Position numbers and translations under genes: made by a program. A stretch of 64,000 nt of DNA, from positions 9,774,501 to 9,838,500 of the forward strand of contig JAILWY010000002.1 in NCBI GenBank assembly GCA_022113835.1. The letters run 5' to 3'. The notes below the pieces were generated by a model, which did no database searches, had not been told where the DNA came from, and saw only the letters and a list, made by a program, of their open reading frames with translations. The stretch comes from Atopsyche davidsoni. Its lineage: Eukaryota > Arthropoda > Insecta > Trichoptera > Hydrobiosidae. Positions 11,110-21,830 of the stretch are shown piece after piece (the first letter of the stretch is position 1; every line of letters begins with the position of its first letter).

Positions 11110-13822
11110 CTGAAAAAATAAATAGCATAATATTTAAAATCCATTAACACTTATATTTTGTTAAACTATTTTATTTCATTTTTATTTTTTGACTTCACTT
11201 GATGATATCTGATGGTCAGGGTGAAAATTTGTAAATAAAAATATATTTTAATTTTTGTCTTCGCCTAGTCGGTTTAATTGTTTCAATATGGATGTTTTTT
11301 TTTATTTCTTATGGGTATACTTACGGCATTGGTAGATTCTGATGCATCGTCCACCCTTTTCACTAAGGATGTAGCCACGGCGGCAGAAGCAACCGGGAAC
11401 ACAATTAAACGTGCAGGTGGGATTCCTGTCAGCGCATGTGGGCGGGCATGCAGTTCCACACTCCTTGTAAACTTCAAAGGGGTTGGTACACCTTTCAGCT
11501 ACAACAATAAACGTTTTAATTCAAGATTAATGAGTTATCTATTACAATGTCACTTTGAACTAACTTCGACACGTTTCTATATATATATTAAAAAAAAAAA
11601 TTACACTTATTGGCGTGAATTTTTTTAACGTTTTATCTTTGGTTTTATTTATATTTGTGAATGCAAAATGCTACTTGTGTGACCAAATGATTCAAAATGT
11701 CACATAATTATTTTGATAAAATAATTTTTTTTTTCCAGTTTAAAATAACTTCATACATAAAATATTCAAATAATGAAATATACGTGATCAGTTGCACTTA
11801 CGACATTCTTGTTCGCGGATGCACTTTCCTCCAACAGCGCTCAGAATAAAGCCTCTTTTACACGCACACCCGTCAATAAGGCAAATTGCTGGACACGGTC
11901 TATTAGGGGTGAACCTGTTAGCACAGGTAGTTGGGCACGAATCACCGCAAGGTAGAGATTCAGCGTTTGGATCTCCTTTGCAACCTTAAAACAAAAATAA
12001 ACACATAAAATTTATATAATAGAAAAAATGGCCACCTAGCGGTAAAATACGTTATATAGATTGAATATTAATATTATAAGAATACAATTTTTTAGATTTT
12101 AAAAACCAAAACCACACTCACCACAATCCCTAGGCCTAATGCAGACGCCTCCAATTTTATCTCTTATGTATCCAGGCTTGCAGAAGCACCCGGGGGTGGG
12201 CAAGAAACTACAGAACGGGTATTTGTTTTCGCAAGTGGGGTAGCAAGCCCTTCCAAACCAATCGAAGAACTCATTGGCTCCACATTTTGCTGAAAAAAAT
12301 AAAATACCGAAAAATTACAGCACTCTTACAATAATAAAATATATCAAGTTGTTATATTTCATAAATACGTACGACAATCTTTGACAAGGATGCAAAGTCC
12401 TACTCCATTCAAAACATAGCCTGGTCTACATTTACAACCTCCGGGGATGCATATAGCTGGGCAAGGTCTCGGACCTTGTCCTAAGTTAGAGCAAGTGTCA
12501 GGGCAAGGATCTCCACAAGGGGCTGAATAGGCATTGGGGTCATTACCACAACCTAGAACAAAGTCATTATATCAGGAAATATCGCTTCATGTCTGTCCAA
12601 TACAGATCTACTGCGGCTGCGTCTAATCTAGTCTTATGTGTAAATCATCCATAATGTTAACGATATCATAGTGTTGTTATTTAATATAATAAAAATTAGA
12701 AAAAGAGGTTATTTCTTACTGCAAGATTCTTCAGGCACACACTCTCCTTTGTTAACCTTCCTGATGAAGCCTGGCTTGCAGAAGCATCCTGCAGCACAAT
12801 CCAGAGTGCATAGGGGGTTCCTGTTGTCACAGGTAGGTTGGCACCTAGTTCCGCATGCTTTAAAGACTTCGTTTGGCTTTGGGCACAGGTTCGCTAGATA
12901 AAAAAAATCGAGGTACAAATAATAGCCACTATTTTTCTGGACAACATTATGTCACATAAATACGATGGATTTTTTTATGAATTTAAAAGATTGTCTTACG
13001 GCAGTCCGATGGCTTGATGCACTTTCCGGAGTAGTCGCGGACAAAACCAAGCTTGCAGAAGCATCCTGGTACGCACATCTGAGCGCATGGAAAATTGGTG
13101 TCTTTGTTCTCGCAGTTCAATGGACAGAGAGTTCCACAGTTCGTCCACTCTTCATTAGGATTCTTGCAGATGATTATGTTTCCAGCCGCTAAAAATTTAA
13201 TAAATTCTTGGAAATTAGTATTTTTTTGCTGTTATATTCAAAGTAATTATTTTTTATGTGTTTTGATTAAATGTTCGTAGTCAAATTAAATCATATAGTT
13301 TTATTGACAAGGGTCTGACATAAATCAATGCATGTATTAAAATATAACTGATTAAAACAAGTATTTGCTTTACAAAATAAATATTAATTGTACACGTACA
13401 ATATACGATCAAGTAAAAACTAAACAAATTTATACATCCATGGGTTTGAGTAAAAACTTATTAAAAGCACTACAATATATGACCCTCGAGCTTACACATA
13501 TATATATATATATACATATGTGGAGTAAAGTTGATCAGATACAATACAATTCTCAACAAATATACTCAAATTTTACTCACAGATGTGTGGTGAGAATATA
13601 TAGCATGTACGATGATGCAAATATAAACACCCTTATTATTTTAAGAATTCCAAGAATATATTGTTAATAAAAAATAAATTTGCTTAAACTGATATTTTTT
13701 CTCTTCAGTAAAATTAATTTATAAGTGATGGTTATTTTACCCCCGCTTAAGTCTTGAGCCCGACTTGCTACGGCGATAACTAAGACTATCGCAAGCGATA
13801 AAAGGTCCCGTAAGTTCAGCAT
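11099..13822 (-). CDS. TIL gene A: secreted six-domain TIL protease inhibitor
   Basis: Eight exons on the minus strand: 13822-13741, 13188-13000, 12893-12720, 12552-12373, 12289-12122, 11984-11802, 11498-11325, 11109-11099. Every intron is GT-AG and phase 1; the coding total is 1161 nt, 386 residues plus TAA. The order is signal peptide (MLNLRDLLSLAIVLVIAVAS, cleavage near SRAQ), then six TIL domains of about 55-62 residues, one per exon, then a PEE tail. Five domains have ten cysteines; the fourth has eight. Known TIL domains inhibit serine proteases by a loop between C5 and C6; the residues there differ between domains, so several protease types could be bound. It sits head-to-tail upstream of the two single-domain paralogues B and C. 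The last exon could alternatively be skipped into gene B's exon 2, which is phase-compatible. Not recognised by name; the family call is confident. Confidence 0.87.
11325..11498 (-). CDS. Gene A exon 7: TIL domain 6
   Basis: Acceptor TTGTAG|CT, donor C|GTAAGT. Ten cysteines with CGTACPPTC, TCTFNC at C5-C6 (Phe as second residue), and GCFCRRGYIL. Most like domain 2. Confidence 0.9.
11802..11984 (-). CDS. Gene A exon 6: TIL domain 5
   Basis: Acceptor TTTTAAG|GT, donor C|GTAAGT. Ten cysteines with CGDSCPTTC, PCPAIC, GCACKRGFIL and REQEC at the end. Paralogous to domain 3. Confidence 0.9.
12122..12289 (-). CDS. Gene A exon 5: TIL domain 4, eight cysteines
   Basis: Acceptor TTTTCAG|CA, donor G|GTGAGT. 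It keeps ACYPTC (C3-C4), PFC (C5), GCFCKPGYIRD (C7-C8), C9 and C10, but has aromatic residues (FFDWF) where C2 belongs and LPTP where C6 belongs. In solved TIL folds C2 pairs with C6, so one complete disulfide is absent. Confidence 0.88.
12373..12552 (-). CDS. Gene A exon 4: TIL domain 3
   Basis: Acceptor TTCTAG|GT, donor C|GTACGT. Ten cysteines with CGDPCPDTC, PCPAIC at C5-C6, and GCKCRPGYVLN. It is closely like domain 5 (exon 6), which has the same PCPAIC loop, so the two probably arose by duplication within the gene. Confidence 0.9.
12720..12893 (-). CDS. Gene A exon 3: TIL domain 2
   Basis: Acceptor ATCTAG|CG, donor A|GTAAGA. Ten cysteines; the signature is CGTRCQPTC, then LCTLDC (C5-C6) and GCFCKPGFIRK. 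Leu as the second residue after C5 would suit chymotrypsin-like proteases, by analogy with Ascaris inhibitors. Confidence 0.92.
13000..13188 (-). CDS. Gene A exon 2: TIL domain 1
   Basis: Acceptor TTTTTAG|CG, donor C|GTAAGA. Ten cysteines with WTNCGTLCPLNC, then PCAQMC between C5 and C6 and GCFCKLGFVRD, ending PSDC. Gln is the second residue after C5. Confidence 0.9.
13741..13822 (-). CDS. Gene A exon 1: signal peptide
   Basis: 82 nt, ATG at 13822-13820, donor G|GTAAAA. It encodes 27 residues: basic LRD, a hydrophobic core LAIVLVIAVA, and SRAQ near the cleavage site. The start lies 61 nt below a TATA/TCAGTT promoter. Confidence 0.85.
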
Positions 13823-13879
13823 GGTGATTATTACTTGCTTTGAGATGAGTCAGTAGGTATCTACTTAAAAAATGAGCCT

Positions 13880-13913
13880 AACTGAGAAATATCTCCAACA
13901 CTTGTGTTATATA
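13880..13913 (-). promoter_or_regulatory. Gene A core promoter: TATA box plus initiator
   Basis: On the minus strand TATATAAC begins at 13913 and TCAGTT spans 13885-13880, with its A at 13883. The spacing of 30 nt equals that of gene B. The predicted leader is 61 nt. Confidence 0.75.
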
Positions 13914-15032
13914 CATTTTTAAAAGTTATCAATCACATCAATTGTGTTTGTCTGCAAATAGTAGAAAGTCTGTGCAAATACCATTAATAAACCAAGTGTT
14001 TAAGTTATGTATCGTACATTATGGTTTATCAAGCTGATAAATAAATATATGCAGGTGATAAAATTATTAAATTATTTCATTATTATGTAAAAAAATATTA
14101 TATAATTGTTCAACTCATTTTTTATTTTGTATTGAGTAACAAAACCCAGCAAGAACATGAATATCCAAGTGGCTAGGAGATACGATCAGTTTTGTTTGTT
14201 TTTAAACGGAAAAAATAGAGTGCTATATTAGAATATAGCCCACAAATTCAACGATAAATTCTTTTAATAAATAAACAGAAGTAAACGAAGCTTAGATTGT
14301 ATGCTTTAACGAAAATAACGCCTTAAATCATTTGTAATTATAAAATTATTACAAAAAAAAATTATTTTGCAATAATATCACATGCAGTAATACATTATAA
14401 CCAGCTTATGCTTTCTTGTTTAAAAATGCAATGAGTCAGTATGTTATTAATAATATAATTTAAAAAAAAAAAAAACAACTTGGTAAACATTATAATTTAG
14501 GGTTTACAAACTTTTAAATTATTAATCAGATCCATATAATTTACCTGAAATAATTTTTTATTAAAAGGCTGTGCAAACACCGTCTATTAAAACATTGTAT
14601 AAAGTGCATAAAAACACCTTGTTGTTATCGGCGAAAACCAACAATAAAGTGTTCAATTATTTATTTAGATCCATTTAAATCATTTTCACAGCGTCAGTGA
14701 TTAACTACCCGCAGCTCCCGTGACTAATATATTATATCAAACAGCAAAAACACCTATTTTTATCCTAATGTGATCTTTAAATATTTAATTATATTCAATA
14801 ACATTGAACAGCTTTGTTGAAACAATTGTAAGAAACCAAAGGTCGACTTTTATAGTTTTATCCAAATGGTCAAAAGCTTAAGAAAGAAAAAAACTTATTA
14901 ACAACTAATTTTTTTTTATAATAATAATCGGACACAAAGAAGGAGGGGAGGCTGAAAGATGGGGGGCTGAAAACCCCAATACTTATGGGACAAAATTTTT
15001 CATTGTCTCTTATTGGTTTCCTGGTCTCTTAA
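13914..15032. other. Upstream region of TIL gene A, nothing recognised
   Basis: AT-rich sequence with no ORF of note and no further TIL exon in either strand. Confidence 0.45.
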
Positions 15033-15583
15033 GGCAGTTGCTACCAGCCTTTTAATTGCCTCTGTTGTCCAACCGGACACCAGAGGCAGTCCATTACCTG
15101 GCGAAATAGTGTCATTTAATTGTCACTTTATTTTTCTATTGAAAAAACTATACATTATATTTATCTATTTTTTATTATTTAATTAACGTCCATTTTCAGG
15201 GTAAAACAAAATCTTGAAGATGTTGAAAAATTGGATAAAATGACAACTTTTCAAAACCAAAGTTTGTTTTAGATTTTTTTTTTAAATTTTTTAATTAATA
15301 AGACGCACATGGTTTATATTTAATCTTTTAATTCCAATTGAAAAAAAGACTTTTTAATGTTTAGGATTCTTGGAAAATGTACCGGACGAATCTCCGAATT
15401 CCTACACTTAAATCGGAAAAACACATATTTATCATATTAAAAGTAAATTTGCAAGAAATAAAAATATATTTTGTTAGGAAGAAGGGATGTATCAACCTTT
15501 TTGCATTTAAATTTTTTTGTTTGGTGCAGTCGATTTTTCGCCAAACGGACTAGAAAATGATTATGGGACCTAGACCCTTAAAT
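15033..15583 (+). repeat. Dispersed repeat copy 1 with internal hairpin
   Basis: Aligns with 16521-17099 along its length: GGCAGTTGC, a hairpin, TTACCTGGCGAAAT, TTTTCAAAACCAAAGTTTG, a GAAGGGATGTATCAA block, and GATTATGGGACC at the end. The hairpin at 15057-15088 has one mismatch. Confidence 0.85.
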
Positions 15584-16520
15584 ACATTCCTGTAAAAAAA
15601 ATGCGTTAATTTCCTATATTTTCAGTTTTACAAATTTCTCAATCACCATTTCAGGAAAGAATTTTATGGAGTATATGATAATGATAATATTTTGAACATC
15701 CTTTTCGGGTACTTCTGTTCAACTTCTCTAAGTCTTTATGCAATAAAATTATGAATCGTTATTATTGTCAAATATTTTTTTTGATTATCAATCACGCGAA
15801 GGCTCGCTTCTTGCAGAACCTTCGAGGAGGTGGCGGAGGGACAATACACGCCTGCAAATGGCACCCGGGAGTAAGGCGCGGGTCGCGCTACCTCTCGGTT
15901 CCCTCAGCGTCCCTAATACCCCGAGAGCGAAACTTAACTCATTATCTTAATTACTTACTGCGCAGTGTGTAATCGAATAACATCTGTTTATGTACGTTTT
16001 AGTTATAAGTTATACTATTAGATCGCAGGCAGGGCCAGGTTTCACCCCTCTGTAACTTACCGCTATTAGCCTAATGATATGGAGCGCTAATAATTTATTT
16101 CTCGCGTATGTGGTAACTGCGTGTAACTTCGGAGCCGTGTGACGCAACCTGCGAAGTTTATTTTGCTCTCACCTGAAATAGTAATGCGACTGCTTATTGA
16201 TTTCACCTCCCTTGTGTAGTTCTAGTGGGAATTCCACTTCACTGGTATAATTCGCGCAGACGACAGCGCAACAGTTTTTTTTACAAAAAAATATACATAA
16301 TTGATTCCAATCAAAACTATTTACTTTAGCAATGTCGTAAAATAATAGCAAATAATACAACATCGCTACAAGAGACATTTAATATATTTTTAGTGATAAT
16401 AATTAGCACTTCATTACATTGAAATCAAGAAATTTATCTACCTGCATAAGAATTCATAGAGAACAAAGACTGTAATAGTATTATGACTATATAGCATACA
16501 TCTTATATTCTAACACTTGA

Positions 16521-17099
16521 GGCAGTTGCTTCCAGCCTTTTAATTGCCTCTGGTGTCCAACCGGACACCAGAGGCAGTCCATTACCTGGCGAAATCGTGT
16601 CATTTAATTAATTTAATTGTCACTTTATTTTTCTATGTCAAAAACTGATTTTTTTACAGAGTATTGAAAGAACTATAAATTGTATTTTTCTATTATTTAT
16701 TATTTAATTACGGGTAAAATAAAATCTAGAAGATGTTGAAAAATTTGATAAAATGACGACTTTTCAAAACCAAAGTTTGTTAAAAAATTTTAATTTTTAA
16801 AAATAATATATCGCACAGGGCTTATATTTATTATTTTAATTCCAATTAAATAAAAGGCTTTTAAATGTTTGGGACTCTTGGAAAAGGGACATGACGAATC
16901 TCCAAATTCCTACTCTTCAATCGGAAAAACACATATTTATCATATTAATAGTAAATTTATAAGAAATAAAATAATATTTTGTTCGGAAGAAGGAATGTAT
17001 CAAACTTTTTGCATTTAAATTTTTTTGATTGGTTCAGTCAATTTTAAGCAAAACTGACTAAAAATTGATAAAAAAAAACTCGATTATGGGACCCTTAAC
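16521..17099 (+). repeat. Dispersed repeat copy 2 with perfect hairpin
   Basis: Second copy of the 15.0-kb repeat. At 16545-16576 the arms TGCCTCTGGTGTCC and GGACACCAGAGGCA are perfect reverse complements around AACC. The 3' part, with a GCAGTCRATTTT block, resembles the interior of the 28.1-kb MITE. Confidence 0.85.
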
Positions 17100-17924
17100 A
17101 CTGGTACAAGTTCCGGTCAGTGAAATAGTTGAATGTAGGCCTGTGTGTCTCGCTGAATACAATGCCTTGTAAACGGCTGTGTCCCCAATAGCAATAGCGG
17201 AATCAATAACTATTTCCTTCGCAAGAATAATCCGGCAGAATGGCGCAGATTATGTCGAGTGTGCCGGGTTAATTACAGCACGGGGACAGGCCGGTGCCGC
17301 GGCTATCGCCGTGTAATACGCAGTGGTCAATCGAACGGAAACTACACGATAACATCCCCCCATAAACTCGCTGCCAGTCGATGCCGAAAGCCGAAACGCG
17401 CCACCGCTTTCTGCGCCGCTGATAGCACGCAAGTCTTTAATGGATTTTTGAAGGATGTCTGAAATTTGGCTTTATACGAGAATCCTTAAAATACTACGGG
17501 TCGAAGGCGTCACAAATGAGAGACTCCTGAAAGGTCAAACTTCCGACGATGGTGAAAAAGCGTAAGGACATATTTTTTGAAACAATAAATATAGCATCGT
17601 AGAAATGTTCACCACTCAAAAGAGGAGAGGAACTCAATATAAGAAGAGCGTCTATTCATTTATTAAAGTAACAAAAGTTGAATGACAAATTGTTGGCTTC
17701 GGTGCTTTATCGTCATGAATTGCATGGAGCAGACAAACAGCTTCGTGGTTTTGTTGATAAATTCACAAAAATCAGAAGAGGCTTACAATGCAAGCTAAAA
17801 CTTAAATATCAAATGTGTTTATTTTATTGTTTTTAACAATTTTTAATTACTGCAAATTTTCGTTAATTTTTAAGTACACGTTCTACAGGTTAAAATTATC
17901 AAGATATCGATGGCGTGCTGAAAT

Positions 17925-18300
17925 ATAATTATGTCTATTTTTTTGAATTGGACGTCAATCAGATGCGTATTTATTACCCATTACGGGTTTATTATATTAT
18001 TAATAATATGCAAGCACTGAACTTTTTGAACAAAGTAACAAGCAAATCACTAAATATTGGTTGGCCTGGGCACATTGGTTCGTATGTAGAGTATGATTGT
18101 TAAAAATTCTCGATAAACGGAAGTGATTCGTTAGCACAAGGGTAAGTGCACCGGTCATGTCAGCCAGGGGATGTGGGTTCAAATCCCACACAAATCAGGA
18201 TTATATTTATATGAGAGTTTCTTTGAATAATCTTCTATGTATGAACTAATGTGCCTAATCATATTAGTAATAATGAAATATAATTTGTATATTTTTCTAT
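17925..18300 (+). repeat. tRNA-like composite repeat, copy 1
   Basis: Left part from CGTCAATCAGATGCGTATTT through CATTACGGGTTTATTATA, then a linker, then a 72-nt tRNA-like unit at 18125-18196, then an arm ending CTAATCATATTAGTAATAA. The same modules recur at 43.6-44.2, 50.8 and 55.7-56.0 kb. Confidence 0.75.
18125..18196 (+). ncRNA. tRNA-like module, copy 1
   Basis: Folds as a cloverleaf: acceptor GATTCGT/ACAAATC with one mismatch, D stem GCAC/GTGC, anticodon stem CCGGT/GCCAG, perfect T arm GTGGG-TTCAAAT-CCCAC. The B box GGTTCAAATCC is present. Position 33 is A, not T, so it is not a working tRNA; it is a pol III-type SINE head. Confidence 0.6.
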
Positions 18301-18348
18301 CTTTAAGAGTGTCCTAGTGGTTTTAAGTAATATTTAGATATTGGTACA

Positions 18349-20560
18349 GTGTATATTAGGGTGTCCCTTAAAATTCAAGTTCAATATTTTTTTACGCATA
18401 CCTTCTTAAAAGTTTAGTAATAATCCTATATTGTCTAGAAAAAAATATTAGTTCGATTTATAAACGGTAACCCGTGCCGACTTGCGATTTTAACTTGTCC
18501 ATACAAGTTGCGTAAGTACTGCGCTGTGACTTGTAACTGCATGTTTTATTTGACATTTCATACGTGATTTTTGAGATTAGTAGTGCTCCATTGTTTAGTG
18601 CGTTAACATGTTGGTGGAATTACGGAGTGATAAACAAAATAATTTCCTTATCGGTTTGCCTAGATATCAAATAAATGGTGCAAAATTACCATCTACTCGA
18701 CAAATTCCCTCGGTCCTATTTTACAATATTCATGAGGTTAAACTGATTGTTAGTGAAAGTGCAAATCTTGTGATTAGGGAGTGCATCATATATTGGGAAA
18801 AAGCAAGAATTCCAACAAGGGCATATCCTAACTGTGTGAAGAAACTTGTTGATTTATATCATGTTTGGAGAGAGTTGCAAAAAAAATTGTAAGAAAACTC
18901 AGGTTACGTTCAAGAGCCGTGAGAACAATTTCAAAATTGATCTTGATAATTTGTTTGATATTGCACATGCTGATGCTTTTGAGAGAATGAAAATAGAGTA
19001 AGATAAATTATTTTTAATGAAACAGAGAGAGCCAGATCGACCAGGATGCTTAGGTGGTGTTGATAAAAAATTGTCGGAAAAAGAAGATAGATCTAAACAA
19101 CGACGATTGGAAGAAGAGGAAAGGGTTGTAAGACAAAGATAACCACTAGCTGCTGAAACTAGAAAATCAAGGGCAGAAGCAATAAAATCTGACTTCTTTG
19201 GAAGTAATGTACCCGACGTAGTCACAGTCCATTGGGAAAACTATTACCCGGGTTAGATGTACGAAGTTCTAAAGAAGAACGCTTGCCAGTTATTGCTTCG
19301 TTTGACGATAAGGAACAGCTTCTTGCAGTGCCAAAACTAGAAAATTCTTCTGAAAAACATCAAGGTAAGGCTGTCTCAACAGCTCTCTTTGACTAGAACC
19401 TTTACGATAAAGTACAAATAATGTGCTGCGACACAACAGCTTTCAATACTGGCCGTTTCAATGGAGCTTGTGCTATTTTGGAGAAACTTTAGGAAGAGAA
19501 TTGCTGCTCGTCTGTCGTCATCATATTTATGAATTGGCCCTAAAAGCTGTCTTTGAAAGCAAAATTAAGTAAATTACTAGTAGCCCAGATACTCCAATGT
19601 TTAAAAAGTTCAGAGAAAATTGGAAAAACATCGACGCTAGTAACATTGAACCATCTCTTAATTTCGTAAAACAACGTGTTGCCGAGACAGACATTCAAGC
19701 TTTTTTAATATTTTATAAGGCAGAATTAGACAAAGGTTATGTAAGAGATGACTACCGCAAATTGGTTGAACTGTGCGTAATATTTTTGGGAGGAGACAGA
19801 GGAAAAATTAAAACTAAGCCCCCCCAAAGCCATGCATCAGGCACGCTGGATGGCGAGAGCGATCTATTCTTTAAAAATGTGTTTACTTCAGTCACAATGC
19901 AGAATAACTGCGAAGGACAAAAAGACTCTACAAGATGTTTGCTTATGTTTGTAAAACACTGGATGATTTCGTATCGGAAAAGAGCAAACAATTTTTATCA
20001 CGACTGCAGATCGACGACAGTTTTCTAAAGGAAGATGTATCTTCTTGGAATAATAATAGTGCTTTTGTGGAAGCTAAAAGAAAAATAAGTTATTTGAGGG
20101 TTGTGAATGATACTGCTGAAAGGGCTGTTAAAATGATGCAAGATTTTAACGGACTTATCGCGGCTGAAGAAGAACAAAAACAGTTCTTGCTGCGCTGTGT
20201 CCAGGAACATAGAAAATTGTATCCGGACTGTAAAAAAACAACTCTATAAAAAAGTTACCCTGACTGATTGTTATTACTTTATGTTTTTGATTAAAGATTA
20301 ATGTTCATTTAATTGAATTTTTACTATTATTCACTTAATTTATTGCATTTATAATGATTTTATACCAGACCGAAATATCAAGACAAAACACGTTTTTTAC
20401 TAAACTTTGAAGCTCGGTCGGCACTAGTTGCAATTTTTTTAGAAAGATGAAATTTTATATTTGAGCATCTTATAGTATTAGTAAAAAATGTAGAGGGTAT
20501 GCATTTCGAAATTTGAAAAAAAATTTTTTTTGGTCATATAAGGGACACCCTAGTGTATAT
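18349..20560 (+). mobile_element. hAT-like DNA transposon with intact 8-bp TSD
   Basis: Element 18357-20552 (2196 bp) with terminal inverted repeats TAGGGTGTCCCTTA/TAAGGGACACCCTA, flanked by identical GTGTATAT at 18349-18356 and 20553-20560. The 8-bp duplication and TIR form fit the hAT superfamily. Inside is one degraded transposase-like gene. Confidence 0.88.
18608..20249 (+). pseudogene. Degraded transposase-like gene in the hAT-like element
   Basis: One protein is spread over three frames. Open pieces are 18608-18892 (MLVELRSDKQNNFLIG onward), about 18900-19240 (FDIAHADAFERMKIE, REPDRPGCLGGVDKKL, and a Lys/Glu/Arg coiled region), 19260-19600 (DTTAFNTGRFNGACAILE then CRHHIYELALKAVFESK), 19597-19840 and 19935-20249 (NDTAERAVKMM, ending QEHRKLYPDCKK). 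At least four in-frame stops and several frameshifts separate them. I know similar sequences only as unnamed repetitive proteins of insects; the DTTxxNTG and CRHHI blocks and a C-terminal NDTAER motif sit in hAT-like order. Transposase identity is inferred from the TIRs and TSD. It cannot make an active enzyme as it stands. Confidence 0.72.
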
Positions 20561-21830
20561 GTATGAATTTGATCGATAATCAAATTGCTCGCATAAGTTC
20601 GCCAGCAAGTCGCCCCCCATGTTAGTGGAATGGCCGACGAGGCCGCGGTCGGATTGCTCCGGGATTGGCTGCGACCGCAGGCCCTCCCCAGCTAATTCAA
20701 GCTCACTCCGGACAGGGTGGATGACAGCTGAATAAAATGCCTGAATTACTCGATACAGAATAGTAGCTGAAAATCTCTATAGAACCCATGTTTTCAACAA
20801 AGAAAACAAAATTTAAAAAAATGTTACATGTAACTGCAATATATCTACTGTCTGTTAAACAGCAATAAAATATGTTTAAAAAAAAAGTTCGGTTATTCAA
20901 CGTGCAACACTAGGATACATTAAATTTAATAATAAATAATAAAATTCAGTACGCACAGATTCGACCCGAGTACAAAAATATTTTAATATTATTTTTAATT
21001 ACGTCTATGTGTTCCGTTTAACCGTCAGCTGTTTTATAAATCCTAAATCCATCTGGATTAGCTTAATTAAAAACTTGACGTAAAACTCCGTTTTTGATAA
21101 AAAAAAAAATATCCATTAAATATCGCAAAAGTTAAAATAAAGGCTTGGCGGTGTATCAGAAAGTTGGAGTCTGTTCCGCCGGGGTGGGGGGAGGGGGAGG
21201 GTATCAGGGGCGCAGAAAAACAATGGAAAAGGCTGCACTGTAGAAAACTTCGAGTTACAGGTTTGAAGTTAAGCTAAAAGATCTGCGCGGCAGGGGAAAG
21301 CTCCCGTGAGTCAGTATTTCTAAATAAAAAATAGCATTTTATTAGTGAAAAAAACAGAATTTTAAAATGTTTATTGCAAGAATACGTATACTGTCAAAAA
21401 ATATAATAATTTAATTGATTAAAAAACATGCTTTTCACAGTATAATCAAATCAAACATTTAAGAATTATGCACTTAGTTTTTCAGTAAAATTGAATCCAA
21501 AACTAATAACCTACAGTTAAAATGCATTAATATATATATTTTTTAAACCTTATTGGAATTTATTAAAAAATATGTGTTTTACAATTACAAACACTAGATA
21601 AAAATTTAAAGTAGCGAATATTTAAAAATATCTCCCGACGTACAGGCGCTCTCCCCGGGAAGGCGGCTGCAGGGATAAGTTCAGTCAGCGAAAAGTTTAA
21701 AAGCCGGCGAGCGGCGGATCCAGTTTTAAATTACACCGCGGCTGCCGCAGCGGCCCCCTTACATCATCATGTGCTCCTGATACCTCCCTGATACAGTCCC
21801 GCTTCACTCAGCCTGCTTAATCTACGGCCC
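20561..21830. other. Non-coding region
   Basis: A GC-rich patch at 20610-20700 and a G-rich run at 21180-21210. No gene recognised. Confidence 0.4.

Noticed and set aside
11278..11628. 116-codon plus-strand ORF over gene A exon 7
   Set aside because: Antisense shadow of the TIL exon.
18125..18196. A functional tRNA gene
   Set aside because: Good cloverleaf, but T33 is replaced by A, an acceptor mismatch is present, and it sits in a repeated composite element.
18899..19225. 108-codon minus-strand ORF inside the hAT-like element
   Set aside because: Antisense of the degraded transposase-like gene, whose plus-strand blocks are family-like.
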